A stretch of DNA of 64,000 nt, from NCBI GenBank assembly GCA_963819685.1, contig CAWFXI010000011.1, positions 420,168 through 484,167 on the forward strand, given 5' to 3'. The first letter of the stretch is position 1. Each line of letters opens with the position of its first letter. The notes beneath the pieces were generated by a model. The model saw only the letters and a list, made by a program, of their open reading frames with translations, did no database searches and was not told where the DNA came from. This DNA comes from CAIUGU01 sp963819685. GTDB taxonomy: Bacteria > Pseudomonadota > Gammaproteobacteria > Steroidobacterales > Steroidobacteraceae. Position numbers and translations under genes: made by a program. Positions 18,364 through 27,748 of the stretch are shown one piece after another.

Positions 18364-18463
18364 AATTGCCGGTATCGCGATTCACGTCTACAAAAGGGCC
18401 TTGCAGGACCCGACGAATCGCACTATATATCTGCCGCAACGCAGCCCTCGCTTGAGGCAGTCG

Positions 18464-18739
18464 ATGAGCGAAAAGACGCAATCGGAAGAATTCGACGAGG
18501 AAGACGAAGCCGAAGAGGCGGTCGGAGCCGGCGATGAGCTCGATATCGAGCATCTCATCGAGGACCTCGACAAGCGCAAGCGTGGCGCACCAAGAACGGG
18601 CGAACCCGCATGGCGACGACTCGAGCGCCTGCGGGAAGAGCGGCTGACGGCGGAACTGCTGTCTGATTTCAATGATTACGAGATCGACGGTGCGCCAGGC
18701 GCATCCCCCAAGGGCAAACCGGGCAGCAAGCGCAGGTAG
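18464..18739 (+). CDS. Small acidic protein of unknown function
   Basis: Predicted 91-residue cytoplasmic protein. From ATG 18464 (MSEKTQSEEFDEED) the first 35 residues are very acidic, then comes a basic segment with AWRRLERLREERLTAELLSDFNDYE and a Lys/Arg-rich tail. The RRLExLREExxLxxxLxDF pattern resembles short proteins called PA3496-like in pseudomonads, whose function is not established. An in-frame ATG at 18401 would add 21 residues but has no better support. Codon use looks like its neighbours. Confidence 0.6.
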   Translation: MSEKTQSEEFDEEDEAEEAVGAGDELDIEHLIEDLDKRKRGAPRTGEPAWRRLERLREERLTAELLSDFNDYEIDGAPGASPKGKPGSKRR

Positions 18740-18740
18740 C

Positions 18741-18869
18741 TAAAGACGACAGGCAGCCGGCGGTCAGGGCTTGTAGCTCGACTGATGGACTATTGCTGGC
18801 AAGCACAGTGCACGAATGAGTGGGTCGTGGGGACTGCCTGGCCCGACCGCCGGCTGCCTGTCGTCTTTA
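18741..18869. repeat. Perfect 25-bp inverted repeat with 79-nt spacer
   Basis: The arms 18741-18765 and 18845-18869 are exact reverse complements (TAAAGACGACAGGCAGCCGG then CGGTC). The 79-nt spacer has no ORF of note. It fills nearly the whole gap between the convergent small acidic gene and lexA, and T/A-rich ends flank a GC-rich stem, so it may act as a bidirectional terminator. A MITE-like origin is the alternative. Confidence 0.8.
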
Positions 18870-18906
18870 CTGGATCCTTGATTTCCATTCAAAGTCGTTA
18901 CGGGAC

Positions 18907-19533
18907 TCACTGCAGGAAGCCCTTGCCCTTGCCTTGCCGCAATACACCGACGACCACCCCTTCGATGATCAGCGACTGCTCCTTGAGATCAACCCGGATG
19001 GGGTCGAAATCCTCGTTGGCAGGCATGAGCCATACGATCGCACCATCCTGCTTGTAGCGCTTCACGGTGACCTCGTTTTCAAGACGTGCAACGACGATCT
19101 GCCGACTGCGTACTTCCGGCGTACGATGCACGGCGACGAGATCGCCATCGAGAATGCCGGCATCCTTCATGCTCATACCCTTGACCTTGAGTAGATAATG
19201 AGGCCGCGGGCTAAAGAGCTGCGGGTCGATCTGATAGCGGGTTTCAATGTTCTCCTCCGCCAGAATGGGCCGGCCCGCGGCCACCCGTCCGATGAGCGGC
19301 AACCCCATCTGCTCGCGCAGCGAATCCTTGAGCTGGATACCACGGGAAGCACCCGGTGACAGCTCCAGCACTCCCTTCCTTTGCAAGGCGCGCAGATGCT
19401 CTTCAGCAGCGTTCGGCGATTTGAAACCAAATGCCGTGGCAATCTCAGCCCGGGTTGGCGGTCTGCCTGCTTCAGCCAGCCAATGCTGGATGAATTCCAC
19501 GATTTCCCGCTGGCGCGGCGTCAGTTCATTCAT
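18907..19533 (-). CDS. lexA: SOS repressor LexA
   Basis: Transcriptional repressor of the SOS regulon, self-cleaved with RecA on single-stranded DNA. The 208-residue protein has an N-terminal winged helix (ELTPRQREIVEFIQ, recognition helix around NAAEEHLRALQRKG), the Ala-Gly cleavage site in RVAAGRPILAEE (about residue 85), catalytic Ser in KGMSMKDAG (about 126) and catalytic Lys in NEVTVKRY (about 162). Two SOS boxes lie 22-57 nt upstream, so it is autoregulated. Confidence 0.97.
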   Translation of the reverse strand: MNELTPRQREIVEFIQHWLAEAGRPPTRAEIATAFGFKSPNAAEEHLRALQRKGVLELSPGASRGIQLKDSLREQMGLPLIGRVAAGRPILAEENIETRYQIDPQLFSPRPHYLLKVKGMSMKDAGILDGDLVAVHRTPEVRSRQIVVARLENEVTVKRYKQDGAIVWLMPANEDFDPIRVDLKEQSLIIEGVVVGVLRQGKGKGFLQ

Positions 19534-19555
19534 GGCCTGTCACTCTTGAAAGTTT

Positions 19556-19571
19556 CTGTACGGACACCCAG
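19556..19571. promoter_or_regulatory. LexA (SOS) box 1
   Basis: CTGTACGGACACCCAG fits CTGT-N8-ACAG with one mismatch in the second half-site. It lies 22 nt before the lexA ATG. Confidence 0.65.
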
Positions 19572-19574
19572 TAG

Positions 19575-19590
19575 CTGGTATTTTATACAG
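19575..19590. promoter_or_regulatory. LexA (SOS) box 2
   Basis: CTGGTATTTTATACAG fits CTGT-N8-ACAG with one mismatch, and its AT-rich centre matches the TATATATA-like core of strong E. coli boxes. It is spaced 19 nt start-to-start from box 1; E. coli lexA also has two boxes. Confidence 0.8.
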
Positions 19591-19762
19591 ATCACTTGAG
19601 TGGAATACAAGAGCCTTGAGCCTCCTTCCCGACAACTGCCTGATGCGCATCACCGGTCGTGCGACTTGACAGAAATCAGCGCAACCTGCCGTTCATCCGC
19701 CCGACTCGACCATTGATCGGAAACCCCAACCAGCCCTTCGTCACCCCCATAGAGTCCATCCC

Positions 19763-20459
19763 ATGCGCATCATTGCCCCACGCCCTGCCACAGGACCAGC
19801 CCGAGAGGGAGGATTTTGCCGAACCAGAGCCCCCGGCCTGGTTAGAGGCCCCGCCCTCGTAAGAGGGTTTACCCTCCTCGAGTTGATGGTGACCGTCACC
19901 GTGGGAGCAATCATTCTGGGCCTCGGAATTCCCAACCTGACGCAGTTCATCCGTAACAGCCGCATGACTTCTTCGGCCAACGACGTGCTGGCTGGCATCC
20001 ATATGGCGCGAACCGAGGCGGTCAAGCGACGCGCCTGGACAGTTATGTGCCAAAGCACCGATCCCACCGCAGCAACCCCCACCTGCACCGCAGGCGGCAG
20101 AGGCTGGATCGTCTTCGTCGATGACGCCGATCCGGCGGCGTCCTCGGCAAACGACGGCAATCTGGTCGTCAACCCTGGCGAACCCGTTCTGCTCAGACAT
20201 GACGCGCTGGATACCACGCTAACTCTGCGCTCAACTCCGAATGGCAATCGCGGCTATATCGCGTTCACGGCTTCCGGGTTTGCGAGAGCGGTCGCCGCCG
20301 GCACCGCGCTCACGAACCTCGTCGTGTGCGACAGCCGGGGCAATGTTTCAGTGGACGGCGCCGACACCTCTGCTGCACGGGCCGTCTCCATCTCAGCAGA
20401 CCGGTCGCCCACAGGTAACCCGGCAGCTCGGCGAAATCACTGCGCTGGGTGGTTGTTAA
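19763..20459 (+). CDS. fimT: Minor pilin FimT/GspH-like, one frameshift
   Basis: Minor type IV pilin involved in pilus priming or DNA uptake. A prepilin site G|FTLLELMVTVTVGAIILG follows an unusually long leader (34 residues from ATG 19763), with Glu at +5. The rest has the GspH/FimT layout: RNSRMTSSANDVLAGIHMARTEAVKR, a Cys pair and GRGWIVFVDD. The frame breaks near 20400; the continuation GRPQVTRQLGEITALGGC with stop at 20459 restores the expected C-terminus. It is the first gene of the minor-pilin operon and the real start may be internal to the reading given. Confidence 0.85.
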
Positions 20460-20951
20460 TCAAAATGAAAATCCTTCACCTACACAGCATCGGCATCGGG
20501 TGGGTGGCTTCACGCTCGTCGAAGCACTTGTTGCACTCGTTGTGCTTTCCATCGGCATGCTGGGCATCGCTGGCCTGTATGTAGAAAGCCTGCGTGCTGG
20601 ACGTACCGCACTCGTGCGTTCGGAAGCCGTGAATCTCGCGGGAGACATGGCTGACCGAATCCGTGCGAATCGACATGGGCGGCGTCGAATTACGCCAAGG
20701 CCGCCAATGACGCAGGTGCGCTAAATGCCGATTGTGAAGAGGGAGGCGCAAGTGCCAGCTGCACGCCTGCCATCATGGCGGGTCACGACAAGGCCATCTG
20801 GGATGCAGAGGTTACAAGATCACTGCCGGGTGCAACCTCGCAGATCCAATCATACGAGACGCGAATCCGGACCAATACGTCATCACCATCAGTTGGGTAG
20901 AAGTCGGCCAGGACGCCCCGGTCAGTCTATGTGATGAGGATTGAGGCATGA
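20449..20951 (+). CDS. pilV: Minor pilin PilV, multiply frameshifted
   Basis: Type IV pilus minor pilin. The prepilin site G|FTLVEALVALVVLSIGMLGIAG and the following LYVESLRAGRTALVRSEAVNLA are typical of PilV. The reading starts at a GTG (20449) inside the end of fimT. Breaks are needed near 20680, 20845 and 20925 to give the family-like continuation SNYAKAANDAGALNADCEE, then NPDQYVITISWVEVGQDAPV and YVMRIEA, stop 20949-20951. Since recognisable sequence resumes after each break, error is likelier than decay. The start is uncertain. Confidence 0.75.
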
Positions 20952-20978
20952 GCCCGCGCAACTGAACGCAAGCAGCGG

Positions 20979-21940
20979 ATGGAACTGCCCTATCGACCGG
21001 CGCGCCGCGACGCAGGCGTAAGCCTCATCGAACTGATGGTGTCGCTGGTCATCGGGTCGCTGCTGATCATTGGCGCGGTAACGGTGTACATGCAAAGCCG
21101 CAACACCTACCGGACGAACGAAGCAGCAGCCCGCCTGCAGGAAACCGCGCGCTATGCACTGGACGTGATCGAGCCGGACGTCCGCATGGCGGGCTTCTGG
21201 GGCCTCACCAATCGCTCGGAATATGTTGAAAATCGGGGCACGCCGGTGGAAGTGGCGCAGACCGTTGCGACTGGCGTCACCAACAATTGCGGGGTCAACT
21301 GGACTGTCAATACCGCAAGCTATCTGGATGGTCGCGAATAAGGGCAACACGGGATACAACCTCGGCTGTGCAGGCACCAATCCTGTCGCAGGTCAGATGT
21401 ACTGATCGTCCGGCGTGCCAGCTCCGCGACCACCGTATTCACCAACGGCCGATCCAGATCCAGAGCAACCGTATCCGCGCTGTAATTTTCAAGGACGGCA
21501 CGTTGCCTGCCGGCTTCGCTGTCGCGCCGGCCTCCGGGAACCCACGACCTGATCGTCAGACGCTTACTACGTCGGCGAAGTGCTGCCGAGTCCGGCGGCA
21601 TCCGCCAGTTCGCCTTGCGGCGGCAGACGCTGATTATGGCAACACGGTCCAGGACCAGGACATCATCCGCGGCGTCGAGGATCTGCAGGTCCAGTTCGGC
21701 ATCGACGACAATGGCGATGACAATGCGGAACAATATGTCAATACTGACGCGCCGTCCCGGCAGGCGCACGGATCGTTTCGGCTCGCATCTGGCTCATGGT
21801 CTAGTGCGCCCGATATCGAAGTCGGGCTTCATCGACGGCATGACTATGCCTACGCGAACTCGGAACCCACTGACTTTGGGAGCAACCGGCGGCGTCTGCT
21901 GGTTTCCAAAACGATCCAGATCAGAAACTCAACGCTATGA
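20979..21940 (+). CDS. pilW: Minor pilin assembly protein PilW, multiply frameshifted
   Basis: Type IV pilus minor pilin. From ATG 20979 the leader MELPYRPARRDAG precedes VSLIELMVSLVIGSLLIIGAV, then SRNTYRTNEAAARLQETARYAL and DVRMAGFWG, a classic PilW layout. After 21335 the frame changes repeatedly, with recoverable segments NKGNTGYNLGCAGTNP, DVLIVRRASSATTVF, IIRGVEDLQVQFGIDDNGDD and the C-terminal RRRLLVSKTIQIRN. The last frame ends at 21940, overlapping pilX by ATGA. About 320 codons span the gene, normal for PilW. Confidence 0.78.
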
Positions 21941-22411
21941 ACACTCTCGTCGTATCGCGCAAGCGATTGGCAGTCCCGCCAGCAGGGCGCCGCACTCGTC
22001 ATCGGCCTGATTCTGCTGCTCGTACTCACGCTGCTGGCGGTCTCCGGCATGAATACTGCGACGCTTGAACTGCAGATGGCAGGCAATCAACAGTTTTCGC
22101 AGAACGCTTTCCAGGCGGCCGAAACCGGTCTTGAGCGTGCTCTGCAGTTCGCGCAGTCCGGCAATTTCTCAACAGTTACGCCTACCGTAACCGCTGCAAC
22201 GTCTCTGCCCGGGTCGACTGATACCTTCGATTCGCGAATCGAGTTCAATGGCGACAACGGCATTACTCCGGTACCTGCGGGCGGCTTCAGCCTCGGCGTA
22301 TCGACCGGCTTCCAGGCCTATCACTTCGACATCACGAGCACCGGCACTTCCCGCGGTGCCACCTCGACCCACACTCAGAGCTTTTACATCGTCGGTCCGG
22401 GTGGCGGCTAG
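21937..22411 (+). CDS. pilX: Minor pilin assembly protein PilX, one frameshift
   Basis: Type IV pilus minor pilin that helps initiate assembly with PilV, PilW, FimT and PilY1. The ATG at 21937 begins MNTLVVSRKRL; a base shift near 21967 then gives SRQQGAALVIGLILLLVLTLLAVSGMN (in two stretches), the conserved PilX N-terminal membrane segment, followed by ATLELQMAGNQQFSQNAFQAAE. About 158 residues. It lacks the canonical E5, as PilX proteins often do. Confidence 0.82.
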
Positions 22412-22445
22412 GCCAGCCCCGGAAATCGAGCAGCGGAGACTTATC

Positions 22446-22790
22446 ATGAATGTCATTCACAGAGCGGTGGTTGCCTGCGTAGCGAGCTCGATGGTTGCTG
22501 GCTTCACTCAGGCCGCACAACCGATGAAGGCGGAAGAGACCAGCTACGAAAGCACCACTTATTCAGTGTCGCTGCCTCGCAGCGTACCTTCACGACTGTC
22601 AGTACGGCCGTGCAATGCCTGCAGTGCGGATACGCTCCAGCTGGCGGCAACCTCAGCGTTCTATATCGGCAAGGAAGCGGTGACCTACGCTCGCTTCTCC
22701 GACTACGCAAAAGGCAAATCACACGGACTGACGATTCATTTCACACCGGAAACCCGGGTAGTGACTCGCCTGGTCGCTTCCGCCCGGTAA
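22446..22790 (+). CDS. Small secreted protein of unknown function in the pilus operon
   Basis: 114 codons from ATG 22446 (MNVIHRAVVACVASSMVAGF). The first 24 residues form a signal peptide ending about TQAA. The mature part includes RPCNACSADTLQL with a CxxC pair, and FYIGKEAVTYARFSDYAKG. It sits between pilX and pilY1, 34 nt and 49 nt away. I do not recognise the family. Position and export suggest a role in pilus assembly, but since neighbours are frameshifted its C-terminus could also be misread. Confidence 0.6.
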   Translation: MNVIHRAVVACVASSMVAGFTQAAQPMKAEETSYESTTYSVSLPRSVPSRLSVRPCNACSADTLQLAATSAFYIGKEAVTYARFSDYAKGKSHGLTIHFTPETRVVTRLVASAR

Positions 22791-22839
22791 TCACGTGGTA
22801 ACGATCGTGAATCACAACACGTCCTCCATGAGGCAAGTC

Positions 22840-25800
22840 ATGACTTCCCAGAATTTCTCCCGCAAGCTGACCGCCGTCGCCGCAGGCATCCTGCTGAGCT
22901 GCAGTTCAGCGCACCCACCCTGGCAGATGACACCGAGATATTCATTGGCCAGGGTGCCCTCGCGAGCCCGGATGCGCGCCCAAACATCCTGTTCATCATC
23001 GATACCTCGGGAAGCATGGATGACCACATCATCACGCAGCCCACGTTTGACCCCAATACCACTTACATCGGTACATGCACAGACAATACACGCGTGTACT
23101 GGACGTCTGGCAACCGCGCTGCTGTACCAACCTGCGACGGTTCCAACAACAACTGGTTCAACCTCACTGCGCTCAAATGCAAGGCGGCTGTGGATTCCTT
23201 TACAAGCAGTACCGGGTATTTCACGGGCAAGGCGGCCCGCTACGAAAGCAGGTCGACCAAGAGTGCCTATAGAACCTGGGTGGATTTCGATGGCAACGAT
23301 GCCGCGACCCGAAGCCAGAATGTCGAATGCCAGACTGACCGCGGCGTGCATGGAGATGGAGTCGATAACAGCAAGCTGTATGCGCGCAACAGCAATGGGA
23401 ATGCCTGGGGCAGCTCAGGCAATGAAATCAACTGGAACTCCCGCACCACCTACCGGATCTATTCGATCAATTACATCAACTGGTGGAATGACCACCGCGT
23501 CAGCAGCAAGAGCAAGCTGGAAATCGTCAAGGATGTATCCAAATCATTGATTGACTCAGTCTCCGGCGTGAATCTGGGGCTCATGCGTTACAGCAACAAT
23601 GACTCCGGGCAATAGCACCGAAAATCTGCGCGCCCAGGGCGGAATGGTCGTTCATGCCATGGAAGAGGTGGCCACGGGCAAGACCGCGATCAAGTCCGAG
23701 ATTGACGCGTTCATGCCTGACGGTTTTACCCCGTTGTCGGAGACGTTGTATGAGGCGGGGCTCTACTACGCCGGCAAGACATGGGACTATGGCAGCACTT
23801 CCGTACCGTTCCACAGCGTTGCCAGTTCGCTCCAGGTCGCGGCACCAACAAAGTACAAGAGTCCGATGGAGTATTCTTGCCAGAACAACTACATCGTGTA
23901 CCTGACAGACGGTTTGCCCACTGCGGATACTGATGCAAACGGCAAGATCGGAACGCTGAATGGCGCGAGCTGTGGCACCGGGGACGGCGATTGCCTGGAT
24001 GACATGGCGGAATACCTGTTCAATAACGACCAGAGTCCCCTGCCAGGCAACCAGAATGTCACCACGTATACTGTAGGCTTCGACGCTGATTTCCCGTTCT
24101 GGAGGATACGGCGACCAAGGGAGGCGGCAGCTACTACACCGCGAATGACACGGCCAGTCTCACCAGCGCGTTCACCAACATCGTGCAGGAGATCCTGGAT
24201 ACCAGTGCGACCTTCACCTCCCCCACGGTGGCCGTCAACGCATTCAATCGCACACAGAATCTGAATGATCTGTTCATCACGGTATTCAAGCCGACCGATT
24301 CGCTGCGCTGGCCCGGCAACGTCAAGAAGTATCGCCTCGATCCGACGACCGGAAATATTGAAGATGCTGCCGGGGTCGACGCTGTTGATCCCACGATGGG
24401 CTTCTTCAAGACGTCCGCGCGCAGCTATTGGTCGGCAACGACCGATGGCGATACTGTCTCTGCAGGTGGCGCCGCAAACAAACTCCCGTCTCCTGCGACC
24501 CGTAATCTGTACACCTACTATTCGGGCTCCGCATCGACAACACTTTCGGCTGCGGCCAATGCCTTTTCGACCGCCAATACCGCCATCACGGACGTATTGC
24601 TGGACGTGAACACTACCGGACGTCCGTCACGGGACAACGTCATCAACTGGGCACGCGGCGTGGATGTCAGGGATGCCGATGCGGATGGCAATACCACGGA
24701 AGCCCGCAACCAGATGGGTGACCCGCTGCATTCCCGCCCGGCAACAGTCATCTATGGCGGTACGGCAGCCTCTCCTTCCCTTACTGACGCCGTGGTCTTT
24801 GCAGCAACCAACGAGGGCTATCTCCACGCGATCGATCCCTCGACCGGCGTTGAACTCTGGTCGTTCATACCGGACGTCATGTGGCCCAAGCTGTACCTGC
24901 TTTACGAAAATCCGCCTTCCTCGACAAAGTTCTATGGTGTGGATGGCAGCATGCAGGTACTGAAGATTGACGTTAACCAGAACGGCATCGTCGAACCCGC
25001 GCAGGGCGACCGCGTCTATCTCTACTTCGGGATGCGTCGCGGTGGCAACTACTACTACGCGCTGGACGTAACCGACAAGGCTGCCCCCAAGTTTCTGTGG
25101 AAAGACAGTTCCGTGGAGCTGCCGGGATTGGCGCAGACCTGGTCGACACCCGCGGTTGCGAAAGTCAACGTGAACAGCGCTTCGCAGACCCAGTCCCGCA
25201 AGTACGTGCTGATCTTCGGTGGCGGCTACGAAGAAGACCAGGACCCGAACAGCACCACATTGCTGACCAGCTACTCGACCGACACGACCGGCAACAGGAT
25301 CTTCATGGTGGATGCCGAAACCGGTGCGCGGTTGTGGTATGCCGGTGGAACTGGCAGTGGCGCCAACCGCGTACTGACCAAGATGAACAACTCGATCCCC
25401 AGCGACATCCGCGTCATCGACCTGGACAATGACGGGTTCGCAGATCGGATGTATGCAGGTGACATGGGCGGCCGTCTCTGGCGGTTCGATATCACCAACG
25501 GAGCAGTGCCGAATTCGCTCGTAACAGGTGGCGTTATAGCGGCACTGGGCAATGCAGACGATGCCACGCATCCCGCTGTTTCGACCCGGAGGTTTTACTA
25601 TGCGCCTGATGTCTCGCTGATTCGCAGCAATAACACCGCATTCCTGAACATTGCCATCGGCTCGGGCTACCGGGCAAGTCCGCTGAATCTACAGGTCGAT
25701 GAACGCCTGTACTCCATTCGGGACAGAGACGTCTTCAACAAACTGACCCAGGCTCAGTACGATGCCTATGCGGTCCTCACTGAGACCAGCCTGGTCGATG

Positions 25801-26283
25801 TCACTGCAGACATCACAACTACGGTTTCGCCATCGGCAAACGGCTGGCGGATCGACTTGATTCTCGATGGAGAAAAGGTTCTGGCGGAATCGCGCACATT
25901 CAACAACAAGATCCTTTTCTCGACCTTTACTCCGGTACCGAGTGCAAATGCCAGTAACAGCTGTGTAGTCAGCGGCGTGAAGAATACGTTCTATGCGGTG
26001 CAACGCACTGAATGGCGAAATCCTGGTGCAGAACGATCTGCAGCAAACCGGCATCGCCACCGACACCGGTGGTCCTGTTCCCGCCGCCGGACAATCCTCC
26101 CCCGGTCCGGTGATCCGCCCCGGAGCCGTATGCGTGGGCAACAATTGTCCGCCCCCGCCTTGCCAGGGTGCAGAGTGCACGCCGCCTCCGGTGTGCCTGG
26201 TGGGTCTTGAAAGCTGCGGTGTGGATCTGACGAATACACCGGTCCGCACGTTCTGGACGCAACAGAACACGGACACCAACTGA
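22840..26283 (+). CDS. pilY1: PilY1 pilus tip adhesin/assembly factor, four frameshifts
   Basis: Large exported protein at the pilus tip that promotes extension, adhesion and surface sensing. The start MTSQNFSRKLTAVAAGILLSC is a signal peptide. A von Willebrand A-like domain follows with the MIDAS motif DTSGSMDD. The C-terminal half is the PilY1 beta-propeller with DPLHSRPATVIYGG, EGYLHAIDPSTG and the calcium-binding loop DLDNDGFADRMYAGD. Frames change near 22900, 23605, 24105 and 25995. The end is a Pro/Cys-rich segment (NNCPPPPCQGAECTPPPVC). Total about 1,148 codons, normal for PilY1. Confidence 0.9.
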
Positions 26284-26371
26284 CCTGAAGGCCGGGATCG
26301 CGACTGTCTCGCGGCCCCGGCCTCCTTCACCGAACAGACGGACCAGCCATGCATATGACGAGCGACTACAC

Positions 26372-26806
26372 GTGACATCGGCGATGCATTTCCGGATGCG
26401 TGGCATGACACTCATCGAATTGATGATCGTGGTCGTCATCGTCGGCATCCTTGCATCGATTGCCGTTCCGAGTTACCGCAACTACGTGCTCCGCGCACAG
26501 CGTACCGATGCGAAGACAGCCCTGCTGCGGGTGGCTGCAGCGCAGGAGAAGTTCTATCTGCAGAACAATACCTATGCTTCCGATGCGCAGATTGCACTCG
26601 CGCCTCCCGCAGGACTTGGAATTGCGGCCACCACGGAACACGGCTGGTACACCGTCGCTATTGGCACGACACTAGGCCTGGCTCAGGACTTCACAGTAAC
26701 GGCGACTCCCGTAGCGGGCGGACCCCAGGCAACCGATTCGCACTGCGCGACGTTTGCAGTGACATCCACCGGCGCGAAAAGCGCAACGAATAACGATTGC
26801 TGGTAA
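26372..26806 (+). CDS. pilE: Type IV pilin PilE-like
   Basis: Pilin-like subunit. The prepilin cleavage site is G|MTLIELMIVVVIVGILASIAVP with Glu at +5. A YRNYVLRAQRTDAKTALL helix and a C-terminal disulphide region (SHCATFAV to NNDCW) follow. The reading begins at GTG 26372; ATG 26384 (MHFRMRG) gives a leader closer to the family's usual length and may be the true start. In pseudomonads PilE is a minor pilin encoded after pilY1, which matches this position. Confidence 0.92.
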   Translation: MTSAMHFRMRGMTLIELMIVVVIVGILASIAVPSYRNYVLRAQRTDAKTALLRVAAAQEKFYLQNNTYASDAQIALAPPAGLGIAATTEHGWYTVAIGTTLGLAQDFTVTATPVAGGPQATDSHCATFAVTSTGAKSATNNDCW

Positions 26807-27128
26807 ATCCAGGGTTGAATTTCGCCCTCAACGAGCCCACCCGATAAGTACAATTCCGGGGTAGGACCGTCTCTCGTTGCAGTGTCAGCGGATTCCTATC
26901 CCGCCCAATAGCGCGGATTGCCTGCAATATTTCTGTCGCCGTCTGACGACGATTCATAACATAAGCTTTATTGCACCGCTCCAATCTTGTATTCTTCGCG
27001 TTGACTCATCCCGCGTCAGTCATTTGCAGGCTGCGGGGGATTCGTGGATCAGGATTGCTGCCCACGGCGAGTTAAGAAGAAACTTTTTTGTTTGATCCCA
27101 AATTTGACCCAGCAAGAGGGGAACGAAG
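26807..27128. other. Intergenic region between pilE and the lipoprotein gene
   Basis: 322 bp with no gene. It must contain the promoter of the downstream lipoprotein gene; a TTGACT at 27001 is a possible -35 but no convincing -10 follows. A good ribosome-binding site (AGAGGGGAA) precedes the ATG at 27129. Confidence 0.5.
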
Positions 27129-27440
27129 ATGAAGAATACTGTTGCCAACACCCTGAAGGTGGGCGTCGCTGCCCTCTTCCTCATCACCGCCGCCGGTTGT
27201 GTATCCACTGAAGAGCTGAATGCCGTCAAGGCAACTGCCGACAAGGGCGTACAGGACGCTGCGGCTGCCAAGGCTGCTGCTGACGCCGCTGCAAGCGCTG
27301 CAGCTGCTGCCCGTACCGCCGCTGATGGCGCGCAGAACGCCGCCAACCGCGCGTTGACGGCTGCTCAGGCCAGCCAGGCCTGCTGCGATGCCACCAACGA
27401 GAAGATCGACCGCATGTTCAAGCAGACGCAGTCGAAGTAA
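27129..27440 (+). CDS. Lpp/OprI-like alanine-zipper outer-membrane lipoprotein
   Basis: Small 103-residue lipoprotein. The signal peptide ends in the lipobox LITAAGC (Cys about residue 24). The mature part is a single helix extremely rich in Ala (heptad-like AAAAKAAADAAASAAAAA), then QASQACCDATNEKIDRMFKQ and a C-terminal lysine. This is the layout of Lpp and Pseudomonas OprI, trimeric helical lipoproteins whose terminal Lys can be linked to peptidoglycan. It faces an L,D-transpeptidase gene 308 bp away that could do the linking. A Rho-independent terminator follows. Confidence 0.88.
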   Translation: MKNTVANTLKVGVAALFLITAAGCVSTEELNAVKATADKGVQDAAAAKAAADAAASAAAAARTAADGAQNAANRALTAAQASQACCDATNEKIDRMFKQTQSK

Positions 27441-27469
27441 TTCGGCTCGTTTTCAGGTCTTTCTGCGAG

Positions 27470-27496
27470 CGCCGCGGGGAATCCCCGCGGCGTTTT
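27470..27496 (+). terminator. Rho-independent terminator of the lipoprotein gene
   Basis: CGCCGCGGGG (27470-27479) and CCCCGCGGCG (27483-27492) form a perfect 10-bp stem with loop AAT, followed by TTTTCGTTT. Confidence 0.93.
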
Positions 27497-27502
27497 CGTT
27501 TG

Positions 27503-27619
27503 GGAGCCTGTGCAAGAGGCACTTTTCACGGGCTCCATGCAGAAGGCACGTTGCCGTGTGCATCAAAATTGCCGGGGGTTATAAGGCGGGCCCCGCGGTC
27601 ATCACCGTGGACTAACCCC
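27503..27619. other. Three consecutive hairpins between lipoprotein and L,D-transpeptidase genes
   Basis: Hairpin 1: GGAGCCTGTG (27503-27512) with CACGGGCTCC (27527-27536). Hairpin 2: ATGCA (27537-27541) with TGCAT (27559-27563), enclosing GGCA/TGCC. Hairpin 3: GGGGTTA (27575-27581) with TAACCCC (27613-27619), enclosing CCGCGGT/ACCGTGG with loop CATC. The array lies in the 308-bp gap 27441-27748, which has no gene. It could be a small RNA, a repeat, or 3' processing signals; none is shown. Confidence 0.5.
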
Positions 27620-27748
27620 AATAGGTATGGACAGATCCGAACCGCAGGACCCGCGGGCGGAGTGTACCAGCGCTGCACCGGAACGCTCTCAAGAGATTGA
27701 TCGAGAGACTTGGAAGTCGCACCCGCAAGATTGCAGCGACCTGAAGAT

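Noticed and set aside
18117..18365. Similar peptides encoded in both copies of the structured element (VTDDSAKS...NSLISG)
   Set aside because: Substitutions between copies preserve base pairing rather than amino acids, the reading in copy A runs back into antisense of gspF, and no start signal is shared. I treat it as a structured element, not a gene.
18741..18869. Integron attC-like site
   Set aside because: The arms are one perfect continuous repeat without the paired R/L box structure or extrahelical bases of attC, and no integrase or cassette is near.
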